DNA of 64,000 nt, taken from Chlorella sorokiniana (taxonomy: Eukaryota; Chlorophyta; Trebouxiophyceae; Chlorellales; Chlorellaceae). The position numbers and the translations under genes are program-made. The notes under the pieces are model-generated. The model was not told the origin of the DNA and did no database searches. It saw only the letters and a list, made by a program, of their open reading frames with translations. The stretch covers positions 5,084,001 through 5,148,000 of the forward strand of contig CP084611.1 in assembly GCA_025917655.1 (NCBI GenBank), written 5' to 3'. This document shows positions 1-9,550 of the stretch, piece after piece. Positions within the stretch are counted from its first letter, which is position 1. Each line of letters starts with the position of its first letter.

Positions 1-1776
1 AGATCTCCAAAGAGGAGCGGAGGCGAGGCAGAGGCATGGAGCCCTCTGGGTGCCCGCCTGGCGCCTGCTGTGCGATGAATCGTGCAAAGACGGCCGGGCC
101 ACCATCAAACGGGCGGCTCTGCATCCCAGCCAGCGGGCGACTCACATGTCGCCAAAGGCAAACCAATCTGGGTCGTCGAGTTCGGGGATGGTGTGGATGC
201 CGCTGGTGTCTGGCTCTGCGGTGAGAGGGGCGGTGCGCAAAACTATCAAGTCATATCGTAATCAAGTCGCAGGCTGGAAGCCTGAGAGGGGAAGCACAGT
301 GAATCCAAGCGCGGAGGGCATATGCAACAGCTGTAACTTGTTCTGTCTAACAGTGAGTGAAGGCACGCCCGACCACCCCAAAACCCTCAACAGCATCCTC
401 CGCCAACACCACACACACCCGACCTTCCTCACAAGCACATGCACACCTGAGCCGTCCTTGGAAGCGGGCTGCAGCTTGACCCACACCAGGCCCTGCCGCA
501 CGACGCACTGGTAGGCGGTGGCGGCTGCGCGCGGGTGGCTGGGGTCCCCCTTGCGGCATCATGGTGCAGGTGCCGCACCCCTTGAACTGCCAGCCTGCGC
601 CGGGGGTGGTCAAGGTGAGGGGGTGGAGGGGGTTTGGGTTGTGGGAAGGTTGGGGGTGGGGAGGTGGAGGGTTGCGCGGAGCGCGGCAAAGCGGCAGCGC
701 GTGCCGTGCTGCACAGCCGACAGAGATGTGGAGGGAGCATGGAGGCCAGCGTTACCGCTGCAACAAGCAGGCCCGATTGAGAGGACTGGGTGCCAGCCAG
801 ATGCGGAGAGCTCCTTGTGCACTTCGCCCAGACATCATGGAGATGAGCATGTGGACAGATACACAGGTACATCAAAATGCAGCCCCACCGTGGTATGGGC
901 ACTGCAGCTCGCCGTTGGGGGCGATGCGGCCGTCGGAGAGCGGCACGAGGCGGTGAGGGCAGGCGTCCCGCAGGCAGCGATACGCGCCGCTGCCGTCCTT
1001 CCAGATGACGCTGCGGCAGGGGAGGGCACATAGTGTGAATGTGTGGGGGGGAGGGGAAAGGGGGGGGGGGGGCGCTGATCTAACAGGACCACGCAGGAGA
1101 GTGTGCTGGAGTGGTCTCCGGCTGTGCAAGCAGTGTGGAAGCGCCCAGGCAGGATGGCCCGCTGCCGCGGTCATCCAGTGCCCCTGGCCCACTCACATCG
1201 GCTGCTCCAGCAGCACAAAGGCATACGGCTCTTTGTCTGGGATGTCTCGCACAAAGGCAATCGGATACCACTGCAGGGAGGCGGCGCGCGTGTGGAAGGG
1301 GGAGGTGTAAGGGGTGTGAGAGCGGGCGCGCTGCCCAGCGAAGGTGCATACAATTCACAGCACAGCCCTGCTGAGCTGGCAGCCAAATCGTTTCAACCAT
1401 CAAGGCTGGGTTCACAGCCCCCATAATTTACCTGGTCAAACCAGTCAAACTTTGATCCCGCCTGCTCAGGCTGTTCTGCCGCCGCCGGCTCGGCAGGCTT
1501 GGGCGCCGCCGTCCAGAACTGGAGCGGCGCAGGAGGCGCCGCGGTTGCCGCTGGGGCCAGCCGCAGCCGGGGGCGGCCTGGAGACGAGCGTGGCACACTG
1601 TGCTGCACATGCGTACCCAAGAAACTCCTCCTGCAAGCGTAGAAGAAAAAGTACAATGCCAACAAGCCATCAAACACAGCAACGAGCAAAGGGTGCGGGA
1701 GCGGCAACTGCGGCCCTCGCGTCGACCAAGGCCCACAAGAACCATAATGTGCGCGTTGCGGTCCGCCATATAGCAT
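1..1776 (-). CDS. Rieske-type oxygenase, PAO/TIC55-like (partial, 3' end outside window)
   Basis: Non-haem iron oxygenase of the plastid family that includes pheophorbide a oxygenase, TIC55 and PTC52; the substrate cannot be told. Exons read on the minus strand: 1432 upward (N-terminal, ending FDWFDQ), 1197-1270 (WYPIAFVRDIPDKEPYAF), 889-1010 with Rieske box 1 (CPHRLVPLSDGRI) and the start of box 2 (CPYHG), 447-594 (GWQFKGCGTCTMMPQG, then DPSHPR) and 146-215 (DDPDWFAFGDM). The Rieske Cys-His and Cys-x2-His ligands are present. All junctions are GT-AG and keep phase. The mononuclear iron site and C-terminus lie beyond the left edge. The start is uncertain: an in-frame ATG lies at 1774-1776, but an upstream exon is possible. 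One apparent frame break lies at the C5 run 546-550 in the fourth exon; four bases there would keep frame. The first 145 bases look intronic. Confidence 0.82.
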
Positions 1777-2356
1777 GAAATCTCACTTTGGGATGCAGGA
1801 GCGGCGGCCTGCTGGCCCTGAGGCCAGCTTACGAGGACTGGTAGCGAGCATTCAAGACGCACTGCCGGGCTTGCTTAGGTAGTGGTTGATAGGGCGCATA
1901 ATCTAAGAGGATGATGGTATAAACCAGACCAAGGACTTTCCGGCTCCAAGCGCGCCCAATTCACAATGTCCTCGTGCTGCGTCCTGAAGCACAGCATGGC
2001 AGCAAAGCCCGCCTCCTCCGCTGCAACAGCAACATCTTAGGGAGCACAGTCACTGCAATCGGAGAAGCGTAACGCAGGCGCTGCTTAGGTGCGTGTCAGC
2101 AAGTGCGCGCTTGCTGTGAGGGTTGTAAAGCCTGTTAGTAACTGTATCTCAGACCTGACATATTGGTCAGCGTCGGCAGCGGCCGTCTGCGCGCAAGCAC
2201 CGACCCTGCCCGCCCTGCTGCCGCTTGACACCGCGCTCTGTCGCCTGCAGGCTTCCGTTGCTTGCAGCTGCCTGAGGGGCAGGCTATTGCTGCTCATCCT
2301 CCGCCAAGCGTCCCCCAGCCGGCAGGCAGGCCAGCAGTTAGCGCGGCAGCGGCAGC
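1777..2356. other. Intergenic region between two divergent genes
   Basis: This stretch separates the 5' end of the Rieske oxygenase gene (minus) from the complex I B12 gene (plus). No coding exon could be supported here. It should hold both promoters and 5' UTRs, and possibly an upstream exon of the oxygenase. Confidence 0.4.
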
Positions 2357-2527
2357 ATGGGCTTCAACTTTCGCAAGGCGGATGCGTGGCGGCAGCACCC
2401 GCTGCTGACCAACACGTGGCGCCACTCGCTGCCCGGCTTTGGTCTCGGCCTGGCTGCGTTTGCCGTCTACGCCGCATACGACCAGATGAACAAGCAGCAG
2501 GGCGGCGAAAAGGCAGGGCACCACTGA
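2357..2527 (+). CDS. NDUFB3: NADH dehydrogenase (complex I) B12 / NDUFB3-like subunit
   Basis: Single-exon 56-residue protein starting MGFNFRKADAWRQHPLL and carrying the family signature HPLLTNTWRHSLPGFGLGLA. One hydrophobic segment (about residues 27-42) would anchor it in the inner mitochondrial membrane, followed by a short charged tail ending GEKAGHH. NDUFB3/B12 is a small accessory subunit of the membrane arm of complex I. Plant and algal forms share the RxxxWRxHPLL motif and are similarly short. The ATG is the first in frame, and the TGA at 2525-2527 is followed by TGTAA at 2643-2647. Frame is intact. Recognition rests on the motif alone because the protein is so small. Confidence 0.85.
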   Translation: MGFNFRKADAWRQHPLLTNTWRHSLPGFGLGLAAFAVYAAYDQMNKQQGGEKAGHH

Positions 2528-2642
2528 GTGGTGGGCACAGCCCTGAAGCGGTGGTGCAACAACGCTCCCGCAGGCGGCCCTCTCCTCGACGGCTGGCTGC
2601 AGCTTGCAAGGCAGCCGCTCCATTTGACGCTGCCACCCGCCA

Positions 2643-2647
2643 TGTAA
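2643..2647 (+). promoter_or_regulatory. Candidate poly(A) signal TGTAA of the B12 gene
   Basis: TGTAA is the usual green-algal polyadenylation signal. It lies 116 bases after the stop of the plus-strand complex I gene and before the convergent proteasome gene. Confidence 0.5.
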
Positions 2648-2694
2648 CCCAAACTCGCAAGTGTAGGTGGTACCGGAGCAGGGTGTTTGTAGGT

Positions 2695-2699
2695 TTACA
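2695..2699 (-). promoter_or_regulatory. Candidate poly(A) signal TGTAA of the proteasome gene
   Basis: TTACA on the plus strand reads TGTAA on the minus strand, 73 bases past the stop of the proteasome subunit gene. The two convergent 3' ends therefore sit about 50 bases apart. Confidence 0.5.
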
Positions 2700-2771
2700 T
2701 CGCTTGGCAGCAGCAGGGCATGAGGCGCCGGGTCGCAGTGCAGGTGCCCCACGTGCGGTCGCACGCCGGCC

Positions 2772-4719
2772 TCAGTCCCGCTTCAGCTGCAACTTGTCGG
2801 TGCGGATGCCGTCCTTGGTGATGATCAGGATCTCCACATCATCACCCTGCAGTCCACACAGCACAAGCAGGAAAGGCATACATGTGTGCACAATTCGCCT
2901 GCCGAGAGATGATTTGCCAACCATGAAGGCCATGCCCTCCAAAGTGGGCTTCGGCGGCAAGCAGGTAGGCCTCTATGCCCTCACCTCCCTCTTCTTTCCC
3001 TTCCAACCCCCACAAACAGTGTGGCAAAGCATCACCCACAAAGGCGTGTGCAAGCTGACGACCCTCGCACCGTGTAAATGTCGCGCTCCCCAGCCGACAC
3101 AAAGGCCCCCTTCACCAAATCCACTGCCTGCTCCAGCGGCAGCGAGCTCAGCCATTGCTGTGAAGGGAAAGCGGGGGAGGAAATAGAGCAGGAACTGGTA
3201 ACACGGCCGGAAAAGCTGGAAGGGTGGAGTTGCGCACAGCATTGAGGAGGGGGCCAAGGCTGGGCGGCGCTCTGCCGCGCCACAAACCCTGGCAGCATCT
3301 TGCTGCCCTGGAGCGGGCGCATGGTGCCTGCGCCCCCACCCTCCGCGGCAGCCACGGACGGCATCAGGCTGGGGCGGCGCGCAGCAGCCCCCGCCATCCT
3401 TGGCCTGCCTCCGCCTCCCTGTTCGCGGCAGCAGCATCAGGAGCAGCTGCACCCTGGCCAACCTCTCCCGGCCCCCTCTCACCGCCGCCGCCCTTAAACA
3501 CCCCACCTCCACCCCGCCCATCCCACCCATGCGTCTTCCCACCTGCGGCGGCAGAACCAGCGGGCTGGCGGCCTTGAGCTGGTTGTCCAGCACCGGCTGC
3601 ACCAGCTCCTTGCCGCTGCCCTGGCAGCCGTAGCCCACGCGCTCGTAGGAGCCGATGGCGTCGTAAGTGTACACGGCTCCCGGCCTGCGGGCGGCGCATG
3701 CACTTGCGTGGGGCCGGGCGCTGCGAGAGCGGCGGTGGCGCCCTGAATGTGTGGCCCGGGGATGCAGGCGGGGATGCGGGCAGAGCGGCTCTGGCGTGTC
3801 GCGCTGCAGCCCGGCTGCAGCGGTGCAGGTGAAGGTGTCGGGTGTTGCATCCCCCACCTCTTCCCCGTCCCTAGAAACCAAGAAATGGCTCACCCTGCTC
3901 ATCCAGCCCTGCGCAGAGGTTGAAGGTGTAGTAAGGAAAGAAGCGCTTGTGGTAGAGCGTGTTGGAGAGGAGCTGCGCCATGGCGGGGCAGGCCATGGGC
4001 TTGCGGTGGTTGAACTGGTATGTCACGTGCCGCATGTGCAGCACCTGCGCAAGTGTAAAACAATGGGGAGAAGTGCTGGATGCGCAAGGGTGGGTTGAGC
4101 GACGGCAGGCCAGCCAGCCAGTGTGGCGCCCGCTGCGCCTCGCTTGCCTTGTGCAGCGTCTCCATGTCGGCCTGCATGCCCGCCGAGGCAATCACGCACT
4201 TCGGGTTGCTGCGGGGAGGGGTGGGGAGTGGCACATAAGTGGGTGGTGCTGCATGGCTGGACAGCACCGTGTTTGTCAACCCTGTATCCATCAAAGGTGA
4301 CCGCCCTGCAGCCTGCACTCTTGTTGGCGCGGACTCACAGCTGAAGGATCTTGGACTTGTTGCGAGTAAGGATGGAGTAGCCGGTGGACATGCGGGTGGA
4401 AGCGGCGACAACGCAGTAGTCGTCGCCCGCCACCGCCACCACCGTGCCGCCGTTGTCGTCATACCTGCGTTGTCGCCGGGACAAAGGGAGACAGCCGAGA
4501 TGGATGCCAAAGCTCAAGAGAACAGAAAGGGCGGTGAACGGCGCCGAGCGAGGAACACAGTAGAGGGCGATCGAGGCTCTGCAGACTCTTGCGGCAGCAT
4601 ACAAGAAGTTTGACATGATCCAAGCAATCTGCAAGTGCTCACGGCGACCAGGTGGCGTGTGTTTTGACGTCTGCTCCCGCTGCCGGCACGGATGCCCGCA
4701 TAGGGAGGGCGGCAGCCAT
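2772..4719 (-). CDS. PSMB1/PBF1: 20S proteasome subunit beta type-1 (beta-6, PBF1)
   Basis: Non-catalytic beta subunit of the 20S core. Seven exons: 4643-4719, 4339-4464, 4148-4208, 3894-4044, 3543-3684, 3071-3157 and 2772-2846. The mature domain begins at YDDNGGTVVAVAGDDYCVVA, followed by STRMSTGYSILTRNKSKI, CVIASAGMQADMETL, RKPMACPAMAQLLSN, RFFPYYTFNLCAGLDEQG, AVYTYDAIGSYERVGYGCQG and the tail GIRTDKLQLKRD. Intron 3 has a GC donor (AAG|GCAAGC). Exon lengths sum to 719, one short of 240 codons. The missing base maps to the CCC run at 3679-3681 at the start of exon 5; one more base gives a 239-residue protein, the usual PSMB1 size. An alternative acceptor about 60 bases upstream would also restore frame but would insert 20 low-complexity residues. 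Confidence 0.93.
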
Positions 4720-4999
4720 GGTTACTGCCGCAAAAGGCCCTGTGACCCGCTAAGCCCTGCCGCTGCACTTCGATCGCTGCTGAAGAGCTCCTCACCGAGT
4801 TGCTGTCTACAGCAGCTGTGCGGAAGGTCGAAACTCAAAGTACTGTGATCTAAATAGTTGCGGGGGTGATGAGACAGAGGAGACCCCCGCTGTAGTGCTG
4901 GGTCACCGCCAGCGGGGCTGCCAGCCGCCACATGGAGGCAGGCAGCCACACTTCGCTGCGAAGAGGCAATCCACATGCAGCAATAAGCCCCAGTAAACA

Positions 5000-5004
5000 T
5001 TACA
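5000..5004 (-). promoter_or_regulatory. Possible poly(A) signal TGTAA
   Basis: TTACA on the plus strand lies about 260 bases downstream of the stop of the minus-strand gene ending at 5265. The distance is long, so the assignment is weak. Confidence 0.25.
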
Positions 5005-5264
5005 CATATTCAGTTTGGTACAGGTGCTATAAATAAGGTGACCAATGTTTGGTTCAGCGCACGAAGTGGGTAGAGTGATCCATGCAGTCAAAGAGGGTGT
5101 CGCAAAAGGCTAGTTGTCAGGGGAGAGAGCAGGGAGGAGTACAAGAAAGGTCGTTAATAATGGTGAGGGAGAACCTGTGTTTCCATCGACAGCTTTTCGC
5201 ATCAATGAGCGAGTCGCGCCCAGGTCCCTTCACTGCCACACAAGAGCATGAGCTGCAGGGCTTG

Positions 5265-6953
5265 TCAAGCGGTCACAGGTCGTCTGCAGCAGTGTTCAGA
5301 GGGGTTGCCGGGCGTCACGGGCGCCAGCAGGGCCGCATAATCCTGCACCTTCCAAAATCCTGCAGAGGGACAGGCGTGGGCGGGGGAGGGCCGGGAGGTG
5401 GAGAGGGTGACGCCGCAGATAAATGAGCATGTCAAGCCATTGCAGCCCGCCTTCAGCAGACACCCTCCGTCCCTACCGCCCAGCTCACAAAGAACAACGT
5501 TCACGACCTAGTGACACATCAAACGGACCAACAGCACCCAGGCCCACACCCTGCTCACCCTTCTTGTTTTTGCGCAGCATCACGGGGCGCGGAGCGCCAG
5601 CCCCGAGCTCCACATCAGCAGCTGCACAGCTGTGGCGGCGCTGTCGGGGCGTATGCGCCGGGCTGGAAGCGCACGCCCACCTCCTCTGGCTTGAACCAGT
5701 AGCCGTGGTCTGAGAAGGGGGGAGCATGCAGGGGCACACATGTCATGCATAGGCATATGTAAGGGTGTGCACGCGCTCGGGCTGGGCTCTGTGGGCATTA
5801 CAGAGGCAGGCAAGTTGTGCATCTTGGCTGCCGATTCCATGCTGTTCCTGCTCCTGGCGCAGCCGGGCTGGGCCGCCTGAAGCCCTGGTGTGGGCGGCAG
5901 GTGTGGCAGGTGCGGGCATCGAGCGGCTGAGCGGCGACAGGCGCCGGCCGGGGTGCTCACCGGGCGAGGTGCCCGCCACGTAGGAGCGCAGCGCGGAGTC
6001 GTTGGGGGCCTGCACCGCGGCCAGGCGCTGCTGGTCCGCGGGGACAGGGCGTAGTTCTTGTACATGTCGCCGGGGACCAGGCTCTCCTCCCACATGCACA
6101 GCACCTGCGGGGGGGGGGGGCGCAGGGCAGTCGGCAGGCAGCCAAAGGGAGTGCACACAGCTGCCTGGTGACCAAGGGAGTGTTGGAGAATGCTGGAAAG
6201 CCGAACGGCATGCAAAAAGGAGTCGGCCAGGACGCGGAGGAATGGACGGGGGAATGGACGGGGGGGAGGGGGGCGAAGGCAGCCGCGAGCAGCGCACCAG
6301 CATCTGGAGGCCTGTCTGACGCGTCGCGGGCTGGCTGTAGTTCAACAGCGCGTGCAGCAGCATGACGGCGCCGCCGTGCGGCGTCAGCGCCAGGCTGTCG
6401 CGCAGTTGCAGGAACTCCTCCACTGCGGTGGAGCGCCGTCAGAAAGACTTGAGGCGAAAGCAGGGCTGGGCGGTCCCCGGCCCGCTGCTCTGATCCGCAC
6501 AGCTCGCGGCATGCAGTCTGTTACAGGCATCACAGCGATGAGATTCAAGCAGACGCGCTGCCCAATCCCAACAACACACCTGTCTTGATCAGCGCGCGAG
6601 GGTGCTCCTCGCTCAGTACCGGCTCCCCATGCGGCCTGGCAGCAGCCGCGCCCGGCAAGTTCACCACATGCCCTGTCTGGCCATGGACAGGCGCTTGGGG
6701 CTTCGAACTGACTCCCATGGCGTTAGCAGCATACTGCATCTGCAGGTGGGAAACGGACGGCGAACAGGTCCTGGGGGAGAGGTGCAGCGGCGGCGGCGGC
6801 GATGCTAAGATCCCGCGCCGGCGGCAGACAACCGCACTCGATATGCACCCTACTTGCGAATTACCTGCACAATGTCGATGCCGGTGGCCTTCTTGACTTG
6901 CGCAGCGGCCTTCTTTGCAGAAAGTTGCCCAGCTTACTGATGTTGATGCTCAT
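5265..6953 (-). CDS. Uncharacterised protein resembling a bacterial DUF family (probably DUF6935)
   Basis: Six exons: 6865-6953, 6580-6739, 6298-6422, 5961-6104, 5559-5709 and 5265-5359, all GT-AG. Length is 764 bases as read, or 768 (255 residues) after four apparent one-base losses at 6914-6916, 6040-6043, 5646-5649 and 5601-5604. The start MSINISKLGNFLQ is the only in-frame ATG near KKATGIDIVQ. The body reads EEFLQLRDSLALTPHGGAVM, LNYSQPATRQTGLQML, MYKNYALSPADQQRL, SYVAGTSPDHGYWFKPEEV, LLMWSSGAGAPRPVMLRKN and GFWKVQDYAALLAPV. From memory this order (helical region, S-Y-x-A-G-x-x-P, then SSGA..PR.v.LR..g.W.v) matches an uncharacterised bacterial family I believe is DUF6935. No transit peptide or membrane segment is evident. 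The function is unknown. Confidence 0.7.
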
Positions 6954-7829
6954 GCTGAATGGCTGCGGTAAAGGCCCTGTGAAGTGCAATTAAGCGGAGA
7001 AAACCGCGGGGCGGTGCGAGGCAAGGAGGATCCCGATGTCGTGACTCGGAACTGGGCGTGCTAGCGCTTCAGGGGTTTCAGAGCCTTACAATAATTTACG
7101 CGAGACAGTGCGTTATGTATTTAGGTAGGAGCAAGCAGCCGCCCAGGGCTTTCCTCTCTTGCAACTTCGCCTTGGCTTCCCGGTGCGGGCGCCGCTGGCA
7201 ATGCCGCCGGCACCCTGGCAGCCAGATTTCAACAGAGACAGAAGGTATCAGCACATTGACATTGCATATTCTGCAATCAACCGTTCTGGCAATGGCTCAA
7301 GCAGCACACAAGTGCCGCAGGCCATCGCACGGCGCACGGCATTGCACGGCATGCAGTGGCGGTGCCAGCGGTGCTCAGTTGAGGCGTGGTATGTGCCCCC
7401 ATCAACTGTGGTCTTTGTTTGATCGAATATGGTCTCTTCTTAGGGCCTCCTACTCAAGGACTGCCGGCTGACGGGTTGGCTGGGGGCCAGCAAGACATGC
7501 TGCGCAGACGTACTTTCCTCCTGAACGCCGCCGACAAGCATCACTTGCTCATCTGTCGCTGGAGCCCTCCTTGGACCCTGACTCACTTCCTCGTACCATT
7601 CGGGCTGGCTATCGAGCTGGACGTGAGGCCACAGTCGGGCCTCTCACCCTTCGTGCGCACCGCCTGTCGAGTGCTTGCCTGGTGAGCCAAACTGCCTGGC
7701 GTGGTGTGGCAGAGCGGCCAACGCTGAGTCTGGCTCAGAGCAAAACTGGCGATCGAGCGGTGCTTTGGCTGCCTGGCAGTGTCCGCAATAACGACCCTTT
7801 CTCTACTCCGTGTGCTGCAGCCTTGGACC
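6954..7829. other. Intergenic region, no supported gene
   Basis: The stretch lies between divergent genes. Open frames exist (for example 7386-7685 and 7571 onward on the plus strand), but none shows a recognisable motif or a consistent splice structure. It probably contains both promoters. Confidence 0.35.
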
Positions 7830-8862
7830 ATGCCTCCTGCGCATGCAAGCCGCCGCGGCATGGTGAAAGTGAGAGAGTGTGCAGCGCTGCACACGCTAGC
7901 GTCGACTCCTGCTGCCGCTGCCGCTGCTGCCACTGCTGCAGGCACCAACATGCCAGGCACTCGCGCGCCTGCCCTGCGCAGGAGCTGTTGCTGTTTGGCG
8001 GCAGCGCCGCCGTGATGGTGTGGACTGCCTTGTGCGTCCCTGGCATCCTGAACGGCCACGTGAAGTGGTGGGCTCCTGGCGCCTTCCCCATCGTGCCGGT
8101 GGTGGCAGGTGTGTAAGCTCGCTTACCCTTCTTTTGTGCGCCAATCTTATGATGCATTGGTAGAAGGCCCGCCCCTGCCTGCGCGCAGGCAGGGTCGTAG
8201 TGCTTGGGATTGGGCCTCCCCGCCAGCCCCGGCAGCAGGCGAGGGCCATGTCCACTCAGGAGCTCATGCTGGCCGCTGCGGCGGTTCTCGGCTGGACCTC
8301 TGCAGCGCATGGCGTCTGCATCTTTACAGCGCTAGCAACCCACATTCTGGTGCCGAGCTACGATTTTCCAGCGGGGCTGGACTTCATTGCGGTTTCCCTC
8401 TCCATGGCCCTCGCAATCGGCCTGCTGCTTTACTGCTACAGCGAAGTGGACCTCTTGGCAGGTGTGAATGCTGTGCAAGGCTGGGGCACGCAAGCTGATG
8501 GCGCATTCTGCAGCACTGGGGTGCACCCAAGCATTCGAACTTGCAAGCCAGCTGCAGCTGCCGACCGTTCAACGGCCAACGAGCAGACGCTGCATGGCAG
8601 CTGCACCCGTTCGCAGATGAACTGCCCGATTGGATGGACAGGTGGTATAATGTCATCATCGTTGTCTTCCCCCTCCGTAAGTCTTGTTGCAAAGTTGCAT
8701 TCGCAGCGTGTTTTGGGCTGCCGCTGCACCGCTTGCGTGCACGAGGATGTCCAGAGTGTTCAGAGTTGTGAGGGCATTGCGCACAAGCAACATCCAACAT
8801 TTGGCAGTACTTTTTGTGCAGTTGGGTTCCTGCTGTCGATGGCCATATTGTACTGGAATTGA
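7830..8862 (+). CDS. Small multi-pass membrane protein, family not recognised
   Basis: Five-exon model: 7830-7868, 7982-8108, 8189-8461, 8617-8676 and 8822-8862, all GT-AG, with phases fitting throughout. The total is 540 bases, or 179 residues with stop. The first exon is MPPAHASRRGMVK. Hydrophobic segments follow at LLLFGGSAAVMVWTALCV, LMLAAAAVLGWTSAAHGV, FIAVSLSMALAIGLLLYCYS and VIIVVFPLLGFLLSMAILYW, the last running into the C-terminus YWN. The acidic stretch DLLADELPDWMDRWYN precedes the final segment. The junction between exons 2 and 3 is the weakest point; exon 3 could begin nearer MSTQELM at 8248. Four membrane spans are the best guess. I do not recognise the family and propose no function. 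Confidence 0.6.
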
Positions 8863-9550
8863 AGGGAAGGTGGCAGCACGCTGCAGAGCTCAGCTTGCAA
8901 GGCACACTCGCCCCCAGCATGCAACCAGAAAGATACGGAGGGAGTTGTCATGCTGTCCGCTTGCGGCGCCAGCAGCCACCCTACGCTGGTATCTGGCTGG
9001 GCGCAGCACTGTCGACGGCTGCTGCAAGGAAGACTTCCACCACCGTGCACTATGATTCCTTAGTTAGGTTCCAATGTGTGTAAAGCGCATCACCTTACAG
9101 CGGCATCGCTGCAATGCGGTGCGTACAGACAGATAGGATGTCATAGGTCGACTGCGACATTCGAAACATCGCTGGCGGATGGGCAAGCAAACCGCCCGTC
9201 ATGGCCGGTAACATTGGGTGCTGAGTGACAAGCAGGTACTGATGTGAAGGGGCATGAGGGTGCGAGCGAAAGGGCCTGGTTGGCAGCAAACAGAAAGCAG
9301 CCAGCGGGGTTTGGTCCCTTTGCAAGCATATATTGTAGAGCTGGGTCAACTGTGACAGGATAAGGACAGGCTAGGGAAGGGAAGGAAGTTGCAAGAATTG
9401 CAGGAGCCACCTGGCGGGTGAAAGGTAAGGCGGCTCGGCACAGTGTTCAAGCTGTATGCCAGCTCCCATGCCCCTGGCCATCGACCCTCAGCATTGTGAC
9501 AGCACTGAGACCAGAGGCAAGGCGCCAGGGCCGCACGCCATGCATCCGTG
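8863..9550. other. Convergent intergenic region
   Basis: This is the 3' flank of the small membrane-protein gene (plus) and of the zinc-finger gene (minus, stop at 9551-9553). No coding exon was supported on either strand. Confidence 0.35.

Noticed and set aside
2089-3186. A 365-codon plus-strand frame
   Set aside because: It overlaps the B12 gene in another frame and the proteasome 3' exons antisense. It has no motif and a biased Arg/Pro composition.
3664-3746. Upstream acceptor in the proteasome gene that would keep frame without a lost base
   Set aside because: It would insert 20 Arg/Ala/His-rich residues into a conserved part of the subunit. A one-base loss at 3679-3681 is simpler and matches the pattern elsewhere, though RNA evidence could overturn this.
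8200-8862. A single continuous 220-codon reading of the small membrane protein region
   Set aside because: It reads through GTGTGA and GTAAGT donors and inserts unlike sequence between membrane spans. The spliced model keeps phase at all junctions.
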